A stretch of 10,350 nt of DNA from Oscillospiraceae bacterium (GTDB lineage: Bacteria > Bacillota > Clostridia > Oscillospirales > Oscillospiraceae), in the NCBI GenBank assembly GCA_031272845.1, contig JAISTA010000034.1, positions 1 to 10,350 on the forward strand, given 5' to 3'. The notes under the pieces were generated by a model. The model did not search any database. It worked only from the letters and a program-made list of their open reading frames with translations, and was not told the DNA's origin. Positions 5,851 through 10,350 of the stretch are shown here, in pieces. Each line of letters opens with the position of its first letter. Position 1 is the first letter of the stretch. Position numbers and translations under genes: made by a program.

Positions 5851-7131
5851 TTATTCGAGGAAGCCCTTGTAGTGCCTCATCATCATCTGCGACTCAATGG
5901 CCTTCATCGTCTCAAGCGCAACGCCGATAACGATGATTATGCTTGTTCCGCCGAGCTGAATGCCAGAGGCCTTGGCCGTTGCGGAATATTTGCTGATGAC
6001 AATCGGCACAATCGCGATAAGCGCAAGGTAAATCGCGCCGAACAGCGTAATCTTCGAGAGTACCCTTTGGATAAACTCAATCGTCGGCCTGCCGGGGCGG
6101 ATTCCGGGAATCTGACCCGCGTTTTTCTTCAGGTTGTTCGCAACCTCAACCGGATTGAACTGAATCGTAGAGTAGAAATACGAGAAGAAAACAATCAGGA
6201 GGAAGTACACGACGATATAGTACCAGCTCGAAATGTCAAACGCCTTGACAAACCACGAATCCTGCCACTTGGGCACAAACGTCGCGATCGTCGCCGGGAT
6301 TGAGGCAAACGTCTGCGCGAAGATAATCGGCAGAACGCCCGCCATATTGACCTTGAGCGGCAGGTGCGTCGTCTGTCCGCCGTACTGCCGGCGGCCGACT
6401 GTGCGCTTTGCGTACACAACGGGAATCCTGCGTTCGGAGTTCTGGACAATGACGATGAGCACCAGCATAGCCAGCGCGCCGATAATCAGCGCAAGGTACA
6501 GCCACCACATTGACGGATTTCCGATAAAGTCCGTTACCAGCCTGTAGACCTGAGTCGGGAAGCGGGAGACAATCGACACAAAGAGGATGATTGAGATACC
6601 GTTTCCGATACCGAACTCCGTAATCTGCTCGCCTATCCACATCAGGAACACCGAGCCCGCCATAAACGAACCGATTATGATGAACGCTCCGGAAAGACCC
6701 GCGTCCGCCTGAATAAACGAGTTTGAGGACAAAATCGAGTAATACCCGAAGCCCTGCAAAAACGCGATGGCGATTGTCGAGTAGCGCGTAATTTTCTCAA
6801 GCTTTTTCTTGCCGTCCTCGCCGCCTTCTTTAGAAAGACGCTCAAGCGCGGGGATTGCGATCGACAGCAGCTGTATGATAATCGACGCGTTGATATACGG
6901 CTGGATTGACAGCGCAAATATGGATGCCTGCTCAAGAGCCGAGCCGGACATCGTGTTGAGCAAGCCCAGTATCGTGTTGGACTGCCCCTGGAAATACGAT
7001 TCAAGCAGATCCTTCGAGATGTAAGGAACCGTAATCGCGTTGCCGACTCTGTAGATAAGGAGGACGAAAATTACAAAAATAAACTTTTTGCGCAGCTCGT
7101 CTATTTTCCAGGCGTTAATTAGTGTACGCAC
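5851..7131 (-). CDS. secY: Protein translocase channel subunit SecY
   Basis: The 426-residue membrane protein is the pore of the SecYEG translocon, which exports unfolded preproteins with SecA and inserts membrane proteins from the ribosome. Family features are visible: a first membrane helix at about 16-35, the SIQPYINASIIIQLL stretch of the second helix region (75-89), repeated hydrophobic segments consistent with ten helices, the conserved cytosolic loop FNPVEVANNLKKNAG before the last helices, and the C-terminal MMMRHYKGFLE. The start codon is GTG, chosen because it gives the family N-terminus, lies 2 bases from the rplO stop and has GAGGTGG upstream. No ATG nearby fits. A perfect hairpin follows in the spacer to adk. 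Confidence 0.97.
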   Translation of the reverse strand: MRTLINAWKIDELRKKFIFVIFVLLIYRVGNAITVPYISKDLLESYFQGQSNTILGLLNTMSGSALEQASIFALSIQPYINASIIIQLLSIAIPALERLSKEGGEDGKKKLEKITRYSTIAIAFLQGFGYYSILSSNSFIQADAGLSGAFIIIGSFMAGSVFLMWIGEQITEFGIGNGISIILFVSIVSRFPTQVYRLVTDFIGNPSMWWLYLALIIGALAMLVLIVIVQNSERRIPVVYAKRTVGRRQYGGQTTHLPLKVNMAGVLPIIFAQTFASIPATIATFVPKWQDSWFVKAFDISSWYYIVVYFLLIVFFSYFYSTIQFNPVEVANNLKKNAGQIPGIRPGRPTIEFIQRVLSKITLFGAIYLALIAIVPIVISKYSATAKASGIQLGGTSIIIVIGVALETMKAIESQMMMRHYKGFLE

Positions 7132-7133
7132 CG

Positions 7134-7574
7134 TTACACCACCTCGGCCTTACCGCCGGCGGCCTCAATTTTTGATTTCGCACCCTCGGAGAACGCCTTT
7201 GCGCGCACTGTGAGCTTCTTTGTCAGCTCTCCGCCGGACAGAATCTTGATTCCGTACTTGGAATCCGAGATAACTCCGCCCTCAATGAGCTTTGCAAGGT
7301 CCACCACAGAGTCCGCCTCGAACTTGTCGAGCGTGCCGACGTTTATCGCGTCAAGCGGCTTTGCGAAAATGTTGTTGAATCCGCGTTTCGGAACGCGGCG
7401 CGTAAGCGGCATCTGGCCGCCCTCAAATCCGATACGGACGCCGCCGCCCGAACGGGCGTTTTGTCCCTTATGTCCGCGTCCGGCGGTTTTTCCGTTGCCG
7501 GAGCCGTGTCCGCGTCCGCGCCGATAGCCGTTTGTCGTGGAGAACAGCGCGGGTGAAAGGTTGTGCAAATCCAT
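7134..7574 (-). CDS. rplO: 50S ribosomal protein L15
   Basis: The 146-residue protein has the Gly/Arg-rich extended N-terminal tail of L15 (about 17-50, GRGHGSGNGKTAGRGHKG and a GGGVRIGFEGGQMPL motif) and a compact C-terminal domain. L15 threads into the 23S rRNA and acts late in large-subunit assembly. AAGGAGG stands 7 bases upstream of the ATG. The stop is 2 bases from the secY start and the last L15 codons carry the secY Shine-Dalgarno-like GAGGTGG, so SecY synthesis is probably coupled to L15 translation. Confidence 0.97.
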   Translation of the reverse strand: MDLHNLSPALFSTTNGYRRGRGHGSGNGKTAGRGHKGQNARSGGGVRIGFEGGQMPLTRRVPKRGFNNIFAKPLDAINVGTLDKFEADSVVDLAKLIEGGVISDSKYGIKILSGGELTKKLTVRAKAFSEGAKSKIEAAGGKAEVV

Positions 7575-7586
7575 TTATTTGCCTCC

Positions 7587-7766
7587 TTAGTTTTCTTTTA
7601 CGGAGAGCAGATAGCTGATCGTTGCTATTTTGCCCCGCGTCGCGTCATTGTCGGGCTGAACCGTCGTACTGCCGATTCTGCGCAGTCCGAGTGAGTTCGC
7701 CGTCGCTATGTGCGACTTTTTGCGTCCGTTCAAGCTTTTTACAAGCGTAATTGAAATGTCTGCCAT
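7587..7766 (-). CDS. rpmD: 50S ribosomal protein L30
   Basis: This short gene encodes 59 residues: it begins MADISITLVKSLNGRKKSH and has the L30 pattern SLGLRRIGSTTVQPDN followed by a C-terminal strand ending SYLLSVKEN. L30 is a small 23S rRNA-binding protein on the large subunit surface. It starts at an ATG 15 bases after the rpsE stop with GGAGG 8 bases upstream, and its TAA stop overlaps the Shine-Dalgarno of rplO (TAAGGAGG). The position between S5 and L15 is the canonical one. The length is normal. Confidence 0.96.
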   Translation of the reverse strand: MADISITLVKSLNGRKKSHIATANSLGLRRIGSTTVQPDNDATRGKIATISYLLSVKEN

Positions 7767-7781
7767 AGTCTTAACCTCCGC

Positions 7782-8480
7782 CTACTTGCTTCCGGCAAGA
7801 ACCTCGCGCGGTGATTTGCCGCGCACCTCGCCGACCTGTCCCGCGTCGCGCAGGCTTGTTAAGCCAACGAAAGCTGCGGAAACCACGTTAATTGGATTGT
7901 TTGAGCGCAGGCACTTCGTGCGGATGTCCTTGATGCCGGCGGCCTCAACGACCGCGCGCACCGCGCCTCCGGCGATAACGCCCGTTCCGGCCGGAGCCGG
8001 CTTTAACAGCACGCGTCCGGCGCCGAAAGCGCCAGTGACCTCGTGCGGAATCGTCGAGCCGCGCAGCGTTACCGTAACCATCTTTTTCTTGGCCGCGTCA
8101 ACGCCCTTACGGATAGCCTCGGAAACCTCGCCTGCCTTTCCTATGCCGTAGCCAACCTTGCCCTTGCCGTCTCCGACGACCATAAGCGCCGCAAACTTAA
8201 AGATACGTCCGCCCTTGACCGTCTTGGAAACGCGGTTGAGCGAAACGAGCTTCTCGATAAACTCGGGCTCGTCGCTTTCGCGGCGGGGTCTGCCCTGATC
8301 GCGCGGACCGCGTGAATTCGGGTTGCGGCGCGCGCCGCCGCGTCCTCTGTTGTCTGTGTGTGCGGGAGCGGGGCTTGCTGTCTGCTCCGTCTCGGCGGTG
8401 ACTTCAACAGCCGCAGCTTCCGCCGCTTCTGCCGATACTTCCGTCACTTCTGCTTCTGCGTTTACTTCTTCGATAGACAT
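7782..8480 (-). CDS. rpsE: 30S ribosomal protein S5 with long N-terminal extension
   Basis: The core from about residue 71 is a standard S5: double-stranded RNA-binding-like N-domain with VVGDGKGKVGYGIGKAGEV (101-119), then the C-domain with LLKPAPAGTGVIAGG and an SNNPINVV motif. S5 sits at the mRNA entry side of the small subunit and affects decoding accuracy. The protein is 232 residues against a usual 160-175. The extra part is an acidic, Ala/Glu-rich segment (about 4-36) followed by an Arg/Gly/Asn-rich one (45-67). The start is supported by a very strong GGAGGAG 7 bases before the ATG, and there is no other methionine before the core, so the extension is probably translated. Extended S5 proteins occur in some Clostridia (family knowledge). 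Confidence 0.96.
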   Translation of the reverse strand: MSIEEVNAEAEVTEVSAEAAEAAAVEVTAETEQTASPAPAHTDNRGRGGARRNPNSRGPRDQGRPRRESDEPEFIEKLVSLNRVSKTVKGGRIFKFAALMVVGDGKGKVGYGIGKAGEVSEAIRKGVDAAKKKMVTVTLRGSTIPHEVTGAFGAGRVLLKPAPAGTGVIAGGAVRAVVEAAGIKDIRTKCLRSNNPINVVSAAFVGLTSLRDAGQVGEVRGKSPREVLAGSK

Positions 8481-8496
8481 CTGTCAGCTCCTCCCC

Positions 8497-8856
8497 TTAG
8501 AAATTCAGTCCGCCCTCGCGTGCGCCCTCAGCAAGCGCCGCGACGCGGCCGTGATACACAAATCCGCCTCTGTCAAACACAACGTCCTCGATGCCGTTTG
8601 ACTTCGCGCGCTCCGCAATAAGCAGACCCACGCGCTTTGCGCCCTCGGCGTTTCCGCCGCTGCCCTCAAAGTCCTTTTCGAGTGAAGAGGCCGCGCAGAG
8701 CGTCTTGCCGGCGGTATCGTCGATTATCTGGGCGTAAATGTGCGACGCGGAGCGGAACACATTCAGGCGCGGACAATCAGCCGTACCGGAAACCTTTGCG
8801 CGAACGCGCTTATGGCGTTTTTGGCGCTGGGCTTTCTTATCAATCTGTTTAACCAT
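8497..8856 (-). CDS. rplR: 50S ribosomal protein L18
   Basis: The 119-residue protein has the L18 pattern: a very basic N-terminus (about residues 3-21), then PRLNVFRSASHIYAQIIDD at about residue 29, and the C-terminal FDRGGFVYHGRV and ALAEGAREGGLNF motifs. L18 binds 5S rRNA with L5 in the central protuberance. The ATG is preceded by AAGGAG with a 10-base spacer. It lies between rplF and rpsE, with 16 bases to rpsE. Length and motifs are ordinary for the family. Confidence 0.97.
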   Translation of the reverse strand: MVKQIDKKAQRQKRHKRVRAKVSGTADCPRLNVFRSASHIYAQIIDDTAGKTLCAASSLEKDFEGSGGNAEGAKRVGLLIAERAKSNGIEDVVFDRGGFVYHGRVAALAEGAREGGLNF

Positions 8857-8884
8857 AATTTATAAGCTCCTTGAAACCCTTGCG

Positions 8885-9427
8885 CTACTTCGCGCCGGTC
8901 TTTCCTTCCTTGCGGCGTATTACTTCGTCCGCGTACTTAATGCCCTTGCCCTTATACGGCTCAGGCGGGCGCTTGGAGCGCACCTCTGCGGCGAACTGTC
9001 CGACGGCCTGCTTGTCGATACCCGAAATGATGATCTTGTTTGTGCCCTGAACCTCAATCGCAATCGAGTCAGTCTCCGTAACAATGACCTGGTGCGAGTA
9101 TCCGAGGTTCATGACGAGGTTTTTGCCCTCTTTCGCGGCGCGGTAACCGACGCCGTTGACCTCAAGCTCCTTCTTAAACCCTTCTGTAACGCCGACGACC
9201 ATGTTGCTCAGCAGTGTGCGGGACAGGCCGTGCAGCGCGCGGCTCTGCGTCTCGTCATTCGGACGGAGGACAGTTAACTGTCCGTCCTTTTGCTCAAACT
9301 TGATTATCGGGCTGAATTTACGTGTAAGCGTACCCTTGGGTCCCTTGACGGTGACCGTATTGTCCGGGGCAACCTTCACGTCTACGCCTGAGCCGACTTC
9401 TATCGGCTTTCTTCCGATTCGTGACAT
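8885..9427 (-). CDS. rplF: 50S ribosomal protein L6
   Basis: With the start at 9427 the protein is 180 residues, the normal L6 length, and begins SRIGRKPIEV. The reading frame is open further upstream to an ATG at 9508, but that would overlap rpsH by 65 bases and add a non-family leader. The 9427 ATG instead has a clear GGAGG 9 bases upstream, placed right after the rpsH stop. The C-terminal signature PEPYKGKGIKYADE is intact. L6 binds 23S rRNA near the factor-binding site and the base of the L7/L12 stalk. The gap to rplR is 28 bases. Confidence 0.96.
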   Translation of the reverse strand: MSRIGRKPIEVGSGVDVKVAPDNTVTVKGPKGTLTRKFSPIIKFEQKDGQLTVLRPNDETQSRALHGLSRTLLSNMVVGVTEGFKKELEVNGVGYRAAKEGKNLVMNLGYSHQVIVTETDSIAIEVQGTNKIIISGIDKQAVGQFAAEVRSKRPPEPYKGKGIKYADEVIRRKEGKTGAK

Positions 9428-9443
9428 TTGCTCTGCCCTCCGC

Positions 9444-9842
9444 TTACCAGATAAACGCCAGGACTTCACCGCCGACGCCGAGCTCGCGAGCCCGCTTGTC
9501 GGTGACAACGCCCTGTGACGTTGAGATTATCGCAATTCCGAGACCGCGCAGGACACGCGGCAGCTCGTCCGCACCCGCGTAAACACGCAGACCCGGCTTA
9601 GACACGCGCTTTAAGCCCTGAATCGCGTGCTTTTTGTTGACGTATTTGAGCGCAATGCGCAGCGAGCCCTGTCCGCCGTTTCCCGCGACGTGCGAGTAAT
9701 TGCGGATGTAGCCCTCCTGCAGAAGGATCTGCGCGATTGCCTTTTTCATTTTGGATTCCGGCACTTCTACAACCGGATGGCGGGCGCTTCCCGCGTTACG
9801 AATACGCGTGAGCATATCCGCGATGGTATCAGAAATCTGCAT
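9444..9842 (-). CDS. rpsH: 30S ribosomal protein S8
   Basis: The 132-residue product is a full-length S8, opening with the typical SDTIADMLTRIRNA and ending in the conserved RNA-binding end STSQGVVTDKRARELGVGGE. S8 is a primary binder of the 16S rRNA central domain (helix 21) and nucleates platform assembly. The ATG has a GAGG Shine-Dalgarno only 4 bases upstream, a tight spacing. The gene sits behind a structured 233-base spacer and is followed by rplF after 16 bases, so L6 translation probably depends on S8 translation. In E. coli S8 is the repressor of the spc operon, which makes the structured leader before this gene notable. Confidence 0.97.
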   Translation of the reverse strand: MQISDTIADMLTRIRNAGSARHPVVEVPESKMKKAIAQILLQEGYIRNYSHVAGNGGQGSLRIALKYVNKKHAIQGLKRVSKPGLRVYAGADELPRVLRGLGIAIISTSQGVVTDKRARELGVGGEVLAFIW

Positions 9843-9856
9843 CTTTCCTCGTTTTC

Positions 9857-9897
9857 TTCACCGCCTTGGATTTACGGCGAATCGCCGCTGCGGTGAA
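9857..9897 (-). promoter_or_regulatory. Nested hairpin C just upstream of the rpsH ribosome binding site
   Basis: TTCACCGC (9897-9890) pairs perfectly with GCGGTGAA (9864-9857). Enclosed is a second palindrome CGGCGATTCGCCG (9887-9875), leaving an asymmetric internal loop of AG on one side and TAAATCCAAG on the other. The stem ends only 6 bases before the GAGG Shine-Dalgarno (9850-9847) of rpsH, a good position for controlling S8 translation. S8 is a known translational repressor of the spc operon in Escherichia coli, acting near rplE; whether this stem binds S8 here is unproven. Confidence 0.5.
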
Positions 9898-9925
9898 AGT
9901 ATTTTGTGCGGCGCTTTGCCGCCGG

Positions 9926-9983
9926 TTTCCTGAGGTTCCGCCCGCCGCCGGAAAACTGCGGACAAAAGCGGCCTTTCAGGAAA
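9926..9983 (-). promoter_or_regulatory. Hairpin B in rpsN-rpsH spacer
   Basis: TTTCCTGA (9983-9976) and TCAGGAAA (9933-9926) form a perfect 8-bp outer stem on the minus transcript. A GG/CC extension follows after a 2-base bulge, and the interior is GC-rich and can pair further (GTCCGC with GCGGGC, one G-U pair). It follows hairpin A in the same spacer. No U-run follows it. Function is unknown. Confidence 0.45.
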
Positions 9984-10020
9984 GCTTAGTATGTTTAACG
10001 CGCGGTTTCGGTATCAGCGC

Positions 10021-10068
10021 TCAAAACGGTTCGGACTTCGCGAAAATTGCGCGTCCGCCGCGTTTTGA
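10021..10068 (-). promoter_or_regulatory. Hairpin A in rpsN-rpsH spacer
   Basis: In the transcript, TCAAAACG (10068-10061) pairs perfectly with CGTTTTGA (10028-10021). Inside it, after a symmetric 3x3 internal loop, CGGA pairs with TCCG and CGCG pairs with CGCG, with a 3-base AAG bulge on one side and a 7-base loop CAATTTT. That makes 16 paired bases in one irregular stem beginning 7 bases after the rpsN stop. There is no U-run behind it, so it is not a standard terminator. Function is unknown; an RNA regulatory or processing element is an inference. Confidence 0.5.
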
Positions 10069-10075
10069 ATGCTTT

Positions 10076-10261
10076 TTACCAGGAGGCCTTGCGCACGCCC
10101 GGAATCTGACCCTTGTAGGCAAGGTTCCTAAAGCAGATACGGCAGACCGCGTAATCGCGGAGATACGCGTGCGGGCGGCCGCAGATTTTGCAGCGGTTAT
10201 ACTTGCGCGAAGAGAATTTCGCCTCACGCTGCTGCTTTAATATCATTGCTTTTTTAGCCAT
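10076..10261 (-). CDS. rpsN: 30S ribosomal protein S14, zinc-binding type (S14 type Z)
   Basis: This 61-residue protein is the short, zinc-ribbon form of S14. Two CxxC pairs are visible (C24/C27 and C40/C43; CKIC and CRIC), followed by the conserved C-terminal basic end GVRKASW. S14 binds 16S rRNA in the head of the small subunit late in assembly. The length matches the type Z family; zinc-free S14 is longer, about 90-100 residues. The ATG start follows the L5 stop by 17 bases with a G-rich but imperfect Shine-Dalgarno (GGGGG). The gene is followed by an unusually long spacer of 233 bases before rpsH, although these two genes are normally close together. Confidence 0.97.
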   Translation of the reverse strand: MAKKAMILKQQREAKFSSRKYNRCKICGRPHAYLRDYAVCRICFRNLAYKGQIPGVRKASW

Positions 10262-10278
10262 AGTTTTCTGTCAGCCCC

Positions 10279-10350
10279 CTATTTCGTGATAAACGGAGCG
10301 CCGAGCAGGCTGAGCAGTTCGCGAGCCTCTTCGTCCGTTTTTGATGTCGT
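10279..10350 (-). CDS. rplE: 50S ribosomal protein L5, C-terminal end (partial)
   Basis: Only the last 23 codons and the stop (TAG) are in the window; the rest lies beyond the right edge. Reading the minus strand gives a tail containing TDEEARELLSLLGAPF, which is the conserved C-terminus of bacterial L5. L5 binds 5S rRNA in the central protuberance of the large subunit and touches the P-site tRNA. It stands directly before rpsN with a 17-base gap, the usual spc-operon order. The call rests on a short piece of protein but is strengthened by that gene order. Confidence 0.9.
   Translation of the reverse strand, partial: TTSKTDEEARELLSLLGAPFITK

Noticed and set aside
8738..9277. 179-codon plus-strand open frame opposite rplR and rplF
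   Set aside because: It is antisense to two intact ribosomal protein genes and its composition (Leu/Arg/Val-rich without motifs) looks like a reading-frame shadow.
9428..9508. Upstream ATG extending L6 by 27 residues
   Set aside because: It would overlap rpsH by 65 bases, lacks family similarity, and the ATG at 9427 has GGAGG at good spacing.
1..10350. CRISPR array, tRNA or rRNA gene, insertion sequence, phage or defence genes
   Set aside because: No regularly spaced repeats, no RNA-gene signature and no transposase-like or other accessory coding region is visible; all coding space is core ribosomal cluster.

Overview
The window is a stretch of the conserved bacterial ribosomal-protein supercluster (end of the spc operon plus the alpha operon), and every gene lies on the minus strand, so transcription runs from position 10350 down to 1. 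The order is rplE(partial)-rpsN-rpsH-rplF-rplR-rpsE-rpmD-rplO-secY-adk-map-[KOW protein]-infA-rpmJ-rpsM-rpsK-rpsD-rpoA-rplQ, ending in a strong intrinsic terminator. The small KOW-domain (L14e-like) gene between map and infA, the zinc-ribbon forms of S14, S4, L36 and adenylate kinase, and the strong Shine-Dalgarno sites all point to a Bacillota organism, most likely a moderately GC-rich member of the Clostridia. The genus cannot be read from this window.

Layout: 10350-7134 holds ribosomal proteins of the spc operon (L5 end, S14, S8, L6, L18, S5, L30, L15). 7131-3834 holds the non-ribosomal block: SecY translocon channel, adenylate kinase, methionine aminopeptidase, KOW protein. 3780-174 holds IF-1, L36, S13, S11, S4, RNA polymerase alpha and L17. 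Positions 155-116 form the terminator, and 115-1 has no gene. Together the genes supply ribosome subunits, initiation, N-terminal processing, membrane insertion and the polymerase alpha subunit, so one transcript can couple transcription, translation and export capacity.

No new enzyme system is present: every gene is a recognised core family. What stands out is RNA-level. Most neighbouring genes are separated by 2-60 bases, but five junctions open into longer spacers carrying inverted repeats: rpsN-rpsH (233 bases, three consecutive hairpins), secY-adk (93 bases, a perfect 14-bp stem with a GCGA tetraloop), infA-rpmJ (205 bases), rpmJ-rpsM (146 bases) and rpsD-rpoA (164-165 bases, four consecutive palindromes). 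They divide the cluster into segments and are candidates for autoregulatory, attenuating or processing elements; that role is inference. Protein oddities are an acidic/alanine plus Arg/Gly-rich N-terminal extension on S5, an about 50-residue N-terminal extension on the KOW protein, and GTG starts for secY and infA.
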